Source of the DNA: Gracilariopsis chorda
Taxonomy: Eukaryota > Rhodophyta > Florideophyceae > Gracilariales > Gracilariaceae
Assembly: GCA_003194525.1 (NCBI GenBank)
Contig: NBIV01000993.1
Span: forward strand, 1-29,362
Length of the DNA: 29,362 bases
Reading direction: 5' to 3'
Part shown: piece after piece, positions 1 through 10,000 of the stretch
Layout: each line of letters starts with the position of its first letter
Numbering within the stretch: position 1 is the stretch's first letter
Translations under genes and position numbers: made by a program
Notes under the pieces: generated by a model
The model's database searches: none
What the model saw: the letters and a program-made list of their open reading frames with translations, nothing else
What the model was told of the DNA's origin: nothing

Positions 1-487
1 GATCGAAACATTTTGTTTTCAAGCCGTACTCCATCTAAAACCATTAGCTTTTCAATGACCTACTCATCCTTTGACGTTTGAACCTTATTTGAAAATGCTC
101 CACCTGCGTACATATGCAAACAAAGTATAAAGGCCAAAGTACTCGAAGAAGACTGCCCATTACCACTTGATTAAGAAACTAAAAGAAAAAGTAGAAGTTC
201 GAGCAGTGTTAAATTCTAAACGCCGACATTTTTCTAAGATTTCAGCAAAAAATCCGCAATATCAGCATAGAAAGTAGTTGGTGGATTGCCATGGACATAT
301 TTTGGATTTGGGCAACGGAAACACCGAGAACGACAAATTGGAGGATTTCTTTGCTGTATTCGAGCAACATGTGATGTACGCTCTTTTGGGGATTGCGACA
401 CCGCATTGGAGTCAGAGTAGCGCACAGACTAAACCGTGAACCGGGGTTGAGTGGGCAACCTGCAGCTGCAACTCTGATTGTGTGCAA
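1..487 (-). pseudogene. Degraded copy of the transposon's Ser-rich first ORF
   Basis: From the ATG at 487 the minus strand encodes a peptide starting like the ORF at 1739 (Met-His-Thr-Ile-Arg-Val-Ala-Ala-Ala-Gly), but the frame breaks after the shared Arg-Asn-Pro motif. The reading then runs into a stop at 242, while the better match to the right copy moves to another frame. Nucleotide similarity continues to position 1, including the stretch equivalent to the Glu-Lys-Leu-Met region near 2175. It is a frameshifted, probably dead copy. No function is assigned. Confidence 0.5.
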
Positions 488-598
488 ATAAATCTGCGAA
501 CGTTGACTTTCGACCGTTTACCAGAAGTTGAAAAACAGTCGGAGGGCGATTCTATTGCACATAAGCTGCGATAGACCATTTGAAGAGGTTGAGTGCAG

Positions 599-606
599 TT
601 TATATA
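599..606 (-). promoter_or_regulatory. TATA box of the left transposon copy
   Basis: TATATAAA on the minus strand, about 115 bp upstream of the ATG at 487 and at the same relative position as the TATA box of the right copy. Conservation in both arms supports a real promoter facing into the element. Confidence 0.5.
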
Positions 607-934
607 GAGTTCAAGCGCCAGCCCCGTGGCACGCGCTGGGGAGGGGATCGTGTCATACGTATACTACACGTGTATGACAGCAATGATATAAGTTAGCAAT
701 GTCATTGCTATTCCGTATTTAATTGGGTAGCATGGCAAGTAACCCTCCAGCTACTTGCCACGTGTAAGATTTCTGTTACAACCGAAAAGCATAAACTGTA
801 AGTAGGTTTTGCTTCACTGCCCCTCGGTTGCAGAATGAACAAGAGGGAAGAAACAGACAGACACACAGACACACAGACAGACACCCGACACAAACAATAA
901 ATATTTTCGGCGCCGCCCTTTTGCAGCGCTAACA

Positions 935-1324
935 CTTTCCTTAGTTTTCAGTTCAACATGGACTACGACAAATTTGACGCCTCTCTTGTGGAATGATCCT
1001 CAAGGATAGGTGCTTTGCTTTGAAAAGCACTGCATCTACAAAGCTCTGAAAAAAAATCAACGTCGCCGATAATCAAAAGATTTTTCCCCCGAGATTGGAC
1101 ATTACTGTTGTTCGCAAGCGCGTGCAGAGCCAAAGGGTACGGTGGAAAGTCACTGAGCAAGCAGCACGGGCGCGTTGCTGGAAAGTCTCCGAGTTTTTGC
1201 GCCGTGGATGGCAGCAACGGTGGCGCGAATCACGGAAAGCAGGTTCCCCTTCTGCCTCCCTCCTCCGTCGCAACCGGGGACAGCGAGGATTGGTTTACTA
1301 GATCTCGAAAGTCGCCATGGTACA
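935..1324. other. Spacer between the two head-to-head element ends
   Basis: 390 bp of unique sequence between the opposed termini at 934 and 1325. It holds short overlapping ORFs on both strands with no recognisable motif. The bases flanking the two termini (CTTTC after 934, GTACA before 1325) do not match, so the spacer is not simply bounded by one target-site duplication. Confidence 0.5.
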
Positions 1325-1620
1325 TGTTAGCGCTGCACAAGAGCGGCGCCGAGAATATTTATTATTGTGTGTCTGTGTCTCCTCTTCTTTGAGTTCAGTG
1401 TTGCAACCGAAGGCAGTGAAGCAAACCTACTTATATGCTTCTCGGTTGTAACAGAAATCTTACACCTGGCAAGTAGCTGGAGGGTTACTTGCCATGCTAC
1501 CCAATAAGATACGGAATAGCAATGACATTGCTAACTTATGTCATTGCTGTCTTACACGTGTCTGACATGTATGACACGATCCCCTCCCCAGCGCCTGCCA
1601 CGGGCCCGGCGCTAGAACTC

Positions 1621-1628
1621 TATATAAA
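1621..1628 (+). promoter_or_regulatory. TATA box of the right transposon copy
   Basis: TATATAAA lies 118 bp before the ATG at 1739, with no ATG seen between the expected start of transcription and 1739. The same box at the same distance exists in the inverted left copy. Confidence 0.55.
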
Positions 1629-1738
1629 CTGTACTCAACCTCTTCAAGTTGTCTCTCGCAGCTTGTGTGATATAGAATCGCCTCCGACTGTTTTTCAACT
1701 TCTGAGAAGCGGTCGAAAGTCAACGTTCGCGGATTCCT

Positions 1739-2269
1739 TTGCACAGAATCAGAGTTGCAGCCGCGGGCGGCCCACTCAACCTCGGTTCACGGTTTAGTCT
1801 TTGCGCTCTTCTGACTACAATGCAAAGTCGGAATCCCCCAAAAGAGCGTACATCACATGTTGCTCGAATGCAAGCAAGCAATCTTCCAATTCGTCGTTCT
1901 GGGCGTTATCGTTGCCCAAATCCAAAGTATTTCCATGGCAATCCACCAATTACTCCTCGTGCAGATATTGCGGATATTGTTGATGAAATCTTAGAAGAAG
2001 GTGGGCCTTCAGATTCAAACACTGCCGGCACTTCTACGTATGCTTCGTTTTCTTCATCAGGTGGTAGTCGGCAATCTTCGTCGAGTACTTCGTCTTCTGG
2101 AAGTTCTTCTCATATGTCTGCTGGTGGATCATCTTCGAATTCTCTTCAAACGTCACAGGGTGAGTGGGCCATTGAAAAGCTAATGGTGGGAGATGGAACC
2201 CGGCTTTGGAAACAAAATGTTTCGACATGGAATGGTTTATGCATGTGCGTCATCTCGAGGTGGCATTGA
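1739..2269 (+). CDS. Ser-rich transposon ORF1, function unknown
   Basis: A 176-codon ORF. The first 80 residues are basic, Arg/Pro/Asn-rich and conserved in the inverted left copy. Residues about 95-145 are a low-complexity Ser/Gly/Thr tract, probably disordered. An alternative start is the ATG at 1820 (Met28), also conserved in the left copy. The reading frame overlaps the next ORF by 77 bp in a +1 relation, and the last 20 residues look unconvincing, so the two ORFs may be one protein separated by a frame change near 2230-2260. I recognise no domain. The conserved N-terminus and low-complexity middle would suit a nucleic-acid-binding or structural protein, but this is speculative. Confidence 0.5.
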   Translation: MHRIRVAAAGGPLNLGSRFSLCALLTTMQSRNPPKERTSHVARMQASNLPIRRSGRYRCPNPKYFHGNPPITPRADIADIVDEILEEGGPSDSNTAGTSTYASFSSSGGSRQSSSSTSSSGSSSHMSAGGSSSNSLQTSQGEWAIEKLMVGDGTRLWKQNVSTWNGLCMCVISRWH

Positions 2270-3026
2270 CCAATTTCATGAGATTGATGTCAACTCGATT
2301 TCACTCTTCGATGAAGACGGGGACTCTGTGTCCCGAATCATGATTGCTGAGACTCCACATGCACGGCGCCAAATTCCGCAGAAGAAATTTCGTGTTAGCT
2401 TCGGTGTTTCGTCATCTTCTACTTCTGGTGGACAGGGGTATACCAAAAGGATATTGGATGCCATTCGGAGATATACAGGATGTAGCATTGTTATTGGAAA
2501 ACCTGGTGCTCGTTCAACTGTCCCTGGCCTACGGCAATTTCATGATCCCCGCGGTAATAGGCCATTCTGGCGACAGAACAGCGGCAGTTGTCTTCTTGCT
2601 GCCGCTACAAACTGCGCATATCATATGGCTCTATATCGTTCTAGGTCGAGCACGAAAGCCGCAGAGTTCGCAGGTCGACTGGAGAATGCACTGTTTCAGT
2701 TTCCTCATGTACTGGCAAGTGTTGCTAGTGCATCAAATGCTATTCAAACTTCTGGTCTCGGGCTTGATGTTCGGCGTATACCAAACTACATGTACACCTT
2801 TGGTTTCTTAGCTGGTTTCTCTGGTCCTCATTGGTACCTGGTTCGCCTTCGCAATAATTCTGGAATAGACCATGTCATTGTCATTGATTCTTTGAAAGGG
2901 ATCATAATCGACAGTGCCGAGTCCCGTCATCTTAGACTATCCATGAGTTCTTTGAAACTTTGTGGTGGAGGTGAGCGACGCAATCCTCGCGTCGCAGAAG
3001 TACGAAAGATGTACTTCACGCATTAG
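2193..3026 (+). CDS. Putative papain-like cysteine peptidase of the transposon
   Basis: A 277-codon ORF ending at TAG 3026. Residues 129-141 read Asn-Ser-Gly-Ser-Cys-Leu-Leu-Ala-Ala-Ala-Thr-Asn-Cys, the usual look of a papain-fold nucleophile (Cys133) at the start of a helix. Residues 214-232 carry Trp-Tyr-Leu-Val-Arg, then Asp-His-Val-Ile-Val-Ile-Asp, giving a candidate His227 and Asp232 on adjacent strands. This order (Cys, then His-x4-Asp in beta strands) matches papain-like and C39/OTU-type folds; the exact family is not clear. Transposons and viruses use such peptidases for polyprotein processing or for removing ubiquitin-like tags. The true start may lie upstream through a frame change from ORF1, since the first 20 residues overlap it. 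No stop interrupts the body, so it may still be functional. Confidence 0.5.
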   Translation: MEPGFGNKMFRHGMVYACASSRGGIDQFHEIDVNSISLFDEDGDSVSRIMIAETPHARRQIPQKKFRVSFGVSSSSTSGGQGYTKRILDAIRRYTGCSIVIGKPGARSTVPGLRQFHDPRGNRPFWRQNSGSCLLAAATNCAYHMALYRSRSSTKAAEFAGRLENALFQFPHVLASVASASNAIQTSGLGLDVRRIPNYMYTFGFLAGFSGPHWYLVRLRNNSGIDHVIVIDSLKGIIIDSAESRHLRLSMSSLKLCGGGERRNPRVAEVRKMYFTH

Positions 3027-3132
3027 CAATAGCAAATAATCATATTCAATATGCAAAATGCTTAGATATGCATATGCAGTCTTCATGAATCTTCAATAAA
3101 TCAAATGCTTAATGCTTAATCAAAGTTGTTTC
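3027..3132. other. AT-rich gap between convergent ORFs
   Basis: About 100 bp rich in repeated ATGCATATGC and AATGCTTA-like words between the stop of the peptidase ORF and the stop of the integrase relic. It probably holds the two convergent 3' ends; no clear polyadenylation element can be singled out. Confidence 0.35.
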
Positions 3133-3739
3133 TTAATCTTCCAGTATCAATGGGCGTCGGCGATAGAGTTTCAATGTCCTTGCATGAATAAGTTGTCTTG
3201 TCACTCTACCGTGCATACTTTTTAGTTCATAGCGAGGGTGATTGGCGCTGGTCACACGGCATGGGCCGAAGTACTTGGATGTAAAGGCCGGTCATTTCTT
3301 AGCAGGGTTAAGTGCTTTGCCTTTGCAGATGAGCGCCTCATCACCAACTTTAAATGTGATAATTCGCGTATGTCTAGTCTTCGGTTGAGATTGATCTTCA
3401 ATCCTCTTGAATCTTCTCGAAATCAAAGTATCTAGTTCCAATTTCCGATGAGTCTCAGTGGCAGCTAGAAGTAATGGGGTGGCGTCATCATTAGTCATTC
3501 GGGAGGAATTCCGTACAGGAGTTCAAAAGGTGAACTGCCTCCTCGAAGTGAACGGCGCCGATATCCGTATAGGACACCGAGAATTGCTTCATCCCAAGTC
3601 TTCTGAGACTCTAAAACAGTTTTTCTCATAGCATTCTTCAAAGTTCCAATCATCCTCTCAGCTCTTCCATTTGACATTGGAGCATAGGCCAATACGGTTT
3701 TCCATACAATGCCATGCTCACTCGTAAAGTTCGTTAAAG
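3133..3739 (-). pseudogene. Integrase C-terminal relic (gypsy/Ginger type)
   Basis: On the minus strand, starting at the LTR junction, the reading shows the end of an integrase core: Ala-Tyr-Ala-Pro-Met-Ser-Asn-Gly-Arg-Ala-Glu-Arg-Met, where the Glu is the last catalytic acid of the DDE triad, followed by a Tyr-Gly-Tyr-Arg-Arg-Arg block and Ser-Pro-Phe-Glu-Leu-Leu-Tyr-Gly. A GPY/F-type module follows (Tyr-Phe-Gly-Pro-Cys-Arg-Val). The frame is broken at about 3495-3505 in a run of Cs (one base short), and an in-frame TGA lies at 3292-3294; the last stop is at 3133. The two catalytic Asp residues are missing because the gene is cut at 3739. It is dead. It converges on the peptidase ORF and may be the transposase of the same element. 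Confidence 0.75.
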
Positions 3740-4544
3740 TGAAGTGCAACGCCCTCAGGGAGGGATTCTGGGTACTTGAACGCTTTCTCGATATTATCGG
3801 TTGTGTAGTGTGTATATGAACTACGCCCCACAATGGTGGGTATGGACACGTGGGACACGGTTTTGGGTCAATTGGCAGTTGGCCATAGTAGTGGATGTTG
3901 CCACGGAATGTGGAGTATTTTAGTTAATTTTATTTATTATTTTCACACCCATTTCTGGGAAGCTAGTACTTAGTGCGACGGCGCACTGCCGTCGCACCAG
4001 TAAACCTTCCCCAACAAGGGACCCCAACCTGGGGAATTGGCTCTGAGCTTTACCGCCTCCGCGTGTTCTCAACTCCTCCTTGGAGGGAAGCACCGTAGTG
4101 TACGGAAGTTCACCCCCTTGCACATCTAAAGGAGACCCATCATTGGGAGTACTAATTGTTCCAATCATATTGGTGTTTCGCCCTGTATAGGGAGTCCTGT
4201 CCACCGGCATTGCCGTATCTACTCGTCGCTCTCGCGACCCACTCGTCCTTCCTCTTTCCCCTTTTTAGGGTAGCACCTCCCGCTATCCGCGGCCTCTTGT
4301 GCGCATCCGCTCACACACCCCCACTTACGTGGAAACATACCTCTACTGAGGATCACGCCCCGCTCACGCGGATACCGATTCTTCGCCTTCACCTCCCTGC
4401 GCGAGTCGCGACAGGTGTCCCTGGTCTTACAAACCGGCTTCGCCGTGACACCTCTGGGAGGGCTCTACCCATCTGGGTTCACCTCGTGAGAGGAAGATCC
4501 CGGACGTCTTTCGGTGTTTTTCCCCTTTGGGGCATTGCACCACA
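3740..4544 (+). repeat. 5' LTR (805 bp)
   Basis: Begins TGAAGTGCAACGCC and ends GCACCACA; matches 14434-15240 almost base for base. The boundary is fixed by divergence of the two copies on both sides and by the PBS starting 3 nt later. Differences include C/T at 3788, A/G at 3877, T/C at 3886 and small indels in homopolymer runs. It has many mini-hairpins, for example GACGGC-GCACT-GCCGTC near 3978. Confidence 0.93.
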
Positions 4545-4547
4545 AAG

Positions 4548-4565
4548 TGGTCTCCTGACTTAGAA
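4548..4565 (+). other. Primer-binding site (tRNA-primed minus-strand synthesis)
   Basis: TGGTCTCCTGACTTAG begins 3 nt after the LTR. Its complement ends in CCA and splits into a 7-nt acceptor half, a discriminator A, a 5-nt T-stem and a T-loop-like tail, so it has correct tRNA 3'-end geometry beyond the usual short match. The acceptor strand it implies starts with C, and I cannot name the tRNA. Confidence 0.7.
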
Positions 4566-4649
4566 TCGGTTTTTGTTTTCCCTCTTACGAGGTTTGTTTT
4601 CATTCACCGGAAGTTCCGTGATCGTTTCCCGTCGTAACGGTATTTTCTC

Positions 4650-6823
4650 ATGTCGAGAAATCCCTCCGACGCGGAGCCAGTGGTTACGCGTAGTCGCTCC
4701 CGCGACAACGCGGACACTTCCGAAGTTCGGTTCGTACCCCGTATCCCTATACGGACAAGTTCCAGCCGTGCTGGCGCCGCTTCATCGCGGAATGATACCC
4801 CCGGCAGGGAACCCCGGAACTTCCTTTTGCCCTCGTTATCACCCCCGCAGGGGAATGCAGCATCGACTCCGGCTGTTGCCGCAGTGCCCCAGGCACCCCG
4901 GCCTGCTCCCGCTGTCGCGGCTTCAAGCCCCCGTGGAACGGGCGATAACACCCCCCCGGGGACTTCCCTGGAATCCCAGGTCCGCGCTCTGTGGACCGCC
5001 CATGACACCCTTGTAGGGAAACTAAAATCCCTCCAAGAGGTGGTCTCGGCAACCCCCGTAGAGGAGGTCGCCGAGGAACTCCGTATTTTACGGTCTGACG
5101 TCAACTCCGTGTTGGAGAGTTTGGGACAACCCGCCGCCTTCATCGAAGGAGTTGAAGCCCGATTTGATCGGATTGGTGCCCGCCTGGAGACGCTGGAGCA
5201 GTTCGTCCTCATGGACAAACCATCCCCGGGTGATCCGGTAAACGAGGCATCGCACAACGACCAGCTTGCTGGGAAGAAGAAACGCCGTCACCGACGGAAA
5301 CATCACCGAAAATATTCGGACTCCGATTCTTCGACATCGTCGGACTCACCCCGAAACCATTCGGTTAGCTCGAGCTCCTCGGACTCCGACTCGGAGGACG
5401 AGAAGCGAGGCTACTCCTCCCGCTCGAAGCGGTCATCGGCCACTGAAGGTGTGGTCCGAACCCGCCAGAAGGGGAGAAGACACCCCGGTCTCCGGGAATT
5501 GAAACCGACAAACCCGGATTACCGGAAGCTTTTATCATACCGGTACTACCGGCTTGAAGATTCGTCACTTGGACGTACGCCCCGTGGTACGGGAAAGGTG
5601 CGAGAATGCATTAAGCGAATGCAGCTCTCGCTCCGCAACCAGTATTTTACTGGAGAGGACCCAGTCCTAGTACTGGATTTCCTATCCCGCTTTGTAGCGG
5701 AGGCCGATATCCTCGGTATGAATGAGGGACAAGCCTATTTGGCTTTACCGTATTTCTTACGGGAGTGGCCGAGGACCAATACACCTCTGTCCGAGGATCT
5801 TCTCGCGCCTCCGAGGGAGGAGTTACTTGCTGGCCGGAGGCTGTGCAGTATCTTCTGCGCTCCTACGCCACCAACACCGCTATTCAGCAGGCTATCCTCG
5901 CTTTGCGAGATACACGCCAGCGTGCTGGAGAGACCGAGACCGATTACTCGGTGCGCCTTAACAAGGCTTTCCACAGATGTGGTAACGTATACCCCGCTGG
6001 GGAGCGCAGTACCATGTTCATTGATGGTCTTGACCCGGCAATCCGGAGTTTAGTTACCCGTTATCGGGAGGACAAGCGAAGGATCACCTACCTCGAGCTG
6101 GTCCAACACGCTCGAGCGGAAGGGGATGCACTTCGTGCAAGAACTCCGAACAATCGGTCTAAATCCGCCAAGGCGTTGTTGCTGGAAAGCGAAGCTTCCT
6201 CTCTCCCGCTCACCGCGGATGGGAACCCTGGACAGGGATTTGATACCGTGCATTTAGCGCAGGGGGATGGTGTGTCGATACCCACCAGTGAGTTACCGTC
6301 AACGACGGAGATGACCCATGATACGGGAACAGAAGATCCCGTTCTATACGGTGGTAACAGTCGGGTTCAACCCCAACGACTCCCGTTTTCAAACGGTCAA
6401 TCCCGTTATCAACGGCCTGGATGGACTGACACCCGCCCTGCGGTTCGCTTCTCCGATACTCGGAATAATAATCCGCGTGTCGCGGTGCTGGCTCTCATTT
6501 GCCACCTGTGCTATGCCCATGGCCATACCTCTCCTCAGTGTATTTGTTCACTGAAGGATATGGCCAAGGTGGTGGCAAATTATGAGGCCCTCACTCCAGA
6601 GGAGAAACGTTCCGTCCCGACGGCTTCCTACCTCCGTGCTAAAACGGACTTTTCTCACGCCCTACCACAGACCCCGCGTGCGCGGCAAGCTTCATACACC
6701 CCGATTCGGGAGATCACGCAACCATCCGTTGCAACCCCCGCTTATGCGGATAGAAACCCCCGTCAACGGGATGAAGCACTCGTTGTCGAGGAAACCAACC
6801 CACCGCCGAAGGCGGAAAACTAA
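4650..6823 (+). CDS. gag: Gag polyprotein (with one frame change)
   Basis: The ATG at 4650 opens a frame running to 6053, but coding sense moves to the -1 frame between about 5740 and 5765 and then runs to the TAA at 6821-6823. The first half has a Pro/Ala-rich N-terminus, a coiled-coil-like Leu/Glu segment (about residues 110-190) and a strongly basic then Ser/Asp-rich tract (about residues 208-265). After the shift there is a capsid-like helical region with the retrotransposon-gag look (Trp-Pro-Glu-Ala...Tyr-Ser-Val-Arg-Leu) and a zinc knuckle of form CX2CX4HX4C at about 6498-6541, used in packaging RNA. The frame change is either a one-base deletion, an assembly error, or -1 recoding; no classic slippery heptamer is present. 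The start codon lies in the loop of a small hairpin. Confidence 0.8.
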
Positions 6824-7069
6824 CTGAGGGAGTCTCCCCTTTGGGAGAGGCGTCCTCAAAAACGAGGCTGTTGGCGCCCGAGGCGTCCTCGCCTGGCTCC
6901 CGGTGAAAGTCCTCTCGAGGAAAGACACCGCTGACGCGGACTCTGCGCACCTCGGTGTGTTGCGTCGCCCGTGGATACGCAGTAAAAATCCCCGGATTCC
7001 CGGTAGAGTCTTGGTCTTGGCCAAGCGCAATTATAAGGTCTATGCCGACCTTGGCCTTGACCCCAGTTT
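6824..7069 (+). other. Gag-pol junction with an open stretch in another frame
   Basis: The gag and pol frames are the same here but separated by several stops. The frame used by the first half of gag is open from about 6828 to the TGA at 7074 and reads like protein (basic, with Lys-Val-Tyr-Ala-Asp-Leu near its end). It leads directly into the protease, overlapping the pol ATG at 7070. It may be the true N-terminus of Pol, entered by frame change at both ends, or decayed coding DNA. Confidence 0.4.
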
Positions 7070-10000
7070 ATGGTGAGGTTTCTCACCGTCCTGGATACAG
7101 GTGCAGGCCCCAACTTTGTTGTGGAATCATTGTTACCCCCGCTTGTGCGGTCGCGTATCCGCTCTGACGCGGTCCCCGACATTTCGGATGCGAACAACAA
7201 TCCGTTACAAACGGTGGGCACAGTGGACCTCTTCGTGAGACTTGGTACATCTGTGGTGAAGTTGGACTTCATCGTTTGCCGTTCACTGGCAGCACCAGTC
7301 ATACTGGGATGTGATTACTGCGACAGATTTGTCGACGCAATCAGGCCCCGCCTCAGGCGTGTAGAACTTGACGACGGATCGTCGGTTCCGATTGTTCGCC
7401 GCCCGCTAAAGCGGTCCTCTCGGAAACAAGTTCCGCTCCCTGCTGCGCAGGAACCACCGCCCGCGTCCCGCGAGTCCACCAAGCTCCGCGTCGCTGCCTC
7501 GGTTTCTATACCGGCTGAGTCCCAAGTCTGGGTACAGGTAAATTCCCGTCAACACGGTCTTCGGGTTATACAACCCCTCGCCTCGTTGTACGAGAAATCC
7601 CAGCTGGCGCTGGCTAATGGAATTGTCTCCATTTCCCCGGATGTTCCTTTCCGGATATTGGTTGCCAACCTTGGCAAACACCCCCAGTATCTGGTCAAAC
7701 ACCAAGTAATTGGGAGTGTAACCCCCCATCCTATGGGAATGCTGCCAACGAAGATGACAGCCGCCGATGTACTCGGAGTTACCATCTCTTCTGAGGAGTT
7801 CACCCCGCCGTCCGAAGACGTCAAGTCTAAGGAGGGGGAGGAAACCGCTACTTCAGCGTCGAACATACCGAGTAACTCGGAATTGCGAACCACACCTGTT
7901 CCACAGGACAATGCTCCATCGAGCAATGACCGGATTGATCCGGAAAAAGCACTTGAAGCGCTGGACTTCAGCCACGTGCCAGAGTCGCACCGCGACAAAC
8001 TCCGTACTATGTTACGGGAATTCACCACAATGTGGGATGGCTCGCTTGGCGAGATTGATGCAACGGAACACCGGATCGATTTAATCCCCGGTGCGCGACC
8101 GGTTGCACAACCCCCTTACAGGGCAGGTCCGAAAGCTCGGGAAGAGGAGCAGTCCCAGGTGGACAAGATGCTCCGCGCAGGTGTGATTGAGCCCGCTCAA
8201 TCGCCCTGGGCATCCCCAGTTGTACTGGCTTTAAAGGCTGACGGAACCTGGAGGTTCTGTGTCGACTACCGCCGGCTCAATGCCGTGACTGTTAGGGACA
8301 CGTACCCCATCCCTCGTATGGACGAGTGCATTGACTCCCTTGGAGACGCCACCGTGTTCACGGCCCTTGATGCCAATTGGGGATATTGGCAAGTACCTGT
8401 CAGACAGGAGGATCGCGACAAAACCGCATTCACCTGCCATGCAGGAACGTACCGCTTCAAGCGGATGCCATTTGGGTTAACCAACGCCCCCGCCACCTTT
8501 CAGCGTGCAGTAGATATTCTACTCAACCGCTTTAAGTGGCGGAGTTGTCTGGTCTACCTTGATGATATTATCATCTTCTCCAACTCGTTGGACGACCATC
8601 TCACTCACGTCCGAGACGTGCTGACCGTACTCCGCGATGCGGGAATTACCCTCAAGTTGAGGAAATGCGAGTTTTTCACAGATACTGTGAAGTATCTGGG
8701 TCACATTATCCGTCCTGGACGGTTAGCGATCGAGAAAGCTCGAGTCAAATCCCTCGTTGAGGCGAAAGAACCCCGTACTCAAACGGAACTGCGCTCCTTT
8801 CTGGGGCTGGTCAACGTCTATCGACGGTTTATCCCGAACTTTTCGGATACTGCAGCGCCCCTGAACGCGTTGTTGCGAAAGGGGAACCCCCCAAAACTGG
8901 GAACATTTACGCCCGAGCAATCGGAAGCTTTTAACTTCTTAAAGGAGGCTGTCACATCAGCACCAATCCTACATCTCCCAAAACTTGGGTTGCCATACTC
9001 CGTAGATACGGACTCGAGCGACTACCAAGTCGGGTGTGCTCTTTTTCAAACCACCCCCGAGGGGGAACGACATCCAATTGGTTATTGGTCACGTTCGCTC
9101 AATGTTCATGAGCGGAACTACTCCGTATCGGAGAAAGAGTGCCTCGCCGTCGTATGGGCGATGACCACTCTGCGCCCCTACCTTATGGGAATTCACTTCA
9201 CCGTGTACACGGATCATTCCTCATTGAGGTGGTTGATGAATATCTCCGACCCGTCGGGACGCCTCATGCGCTGGAGACTCCGCCTCGCGGAATATGACTT
9301 TCAAGTCATTTATAAAAAGGGTGCGCAGAACACTCAGGCCGACGCTTTATCGCGGTTACCCACAAGTGGGGAAGCACTCCCAACGGAGGATGATGAAGTC
9401 CCATGCTTCATGGCTATAGACCCGGATGATCCGGAACATGCCGTCGAGGCTAGGCCAGAAACCTGGGACGAGGATGCTGATTTTGACGAACTACTCGCAT
9501 CGCGAGATAAATCTGAGAACCCGTTACCGGGAAACTTTGTACCGGTATCACCGGAAGAAATGATCCGAGAACAATTCGGCGACCCATTCTGTACGAGAAT
9601 TCGTGCCCGTATCAACGGTGGTGAAGATCTCCCTTTCGGGGTAAACGACAAAGGCTACCTCGTAAGAAAGGTCGAAGCCCGCCCACAGATTGTGGTACCA
9701 CATTCCCTGCAATCGCGGGTGTTACATCTATCACACTACGCCCCCATTGGAGGTCACCCAGGTGGGAGGAAACTCTACCTAACCCTGCGAAGGGATTTCT
9801 ATTGGCCCGCAATGGCGGTGGATTGCTACGCAACTGTGCGGTTTTGTAGCGAATGCGCGAAGAATCGCGTCAAACTCCGCAAAAATGCGAAGAAGATGAA
9901 ACTATTCCCCGCAAGGGCGCCGCTCGAGTTTATCGCGATCGATATTCTCGGACCATTACTCACCACGAAACGTGGAAACAAGTTTCTACTTGTCATTACC

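Larger units (their letters stand above)
1..934 (-). mobile_element. Left copy of a head-to-head transposon family (Ginger-like), 5' part only
   Basis: Read on the minus strand from 934 down to 1, this matches the plus strand from 1325 to about 2226. Both begin TGTTAGCGCTGCA, share a TATA box, the long block around the Met-His-x-Ile-Arg-Val start, and a motif ending in AAACAAAATGTTTCGA at the window edge. The copies differ by many substitutions and indels, including an expanded ACAG/ACAC run near 852-886 that is shorter in the right copy. The element continues beyond the left edge. The terminal TGTTA fits the TGTNR terminus described for Ginger1 transposons. Family assignment is inference; the inverted repeat itself is directly visible. 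Confidence 0.7.
1325..3739 (+). mobile_element. Right copy of a Ginger-like transposon, cut short by the retrotransposon
   Basis: It starts with TGTTAGCGCTGCA at 1325, has a TATA box at 1621, two overlapping plus-strand ORFs (1739-2269 and 2193-3026) and a convergent minus-strand integrase C-terminus (3133-3739). Ginger transposons are known to combine a gypsy-like integrase, TGTNR termini and, in some members, a cysteine peptidase, which is the basis for the label. The integrase stops exactly at the LTR boundary at 3740, and I do not see its missing part after 15240. An alternative is a Ginger or gypsy relic that merely lies next to an unrelated protease-bearing element. Confidence 0.5.

Noticed and set aside
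242..934. Long terminal inverted repeat of a single element spanning the centre
   Set aside because: Promoters and ORFs in both arms point outward, so the termini face each other; two head-to-head copies explain this better.
3740..4544. Solo LTR of an older insertion
   Set aside because: A matching PBS, gag-pol, PPT and second LTR follow in order.
4604..5257. 217-codon minus ORF opposite gag
   Set aside because: Mirrors the compositional bias of gag's basic/Ser-rich tract; no motif and no conserved start.
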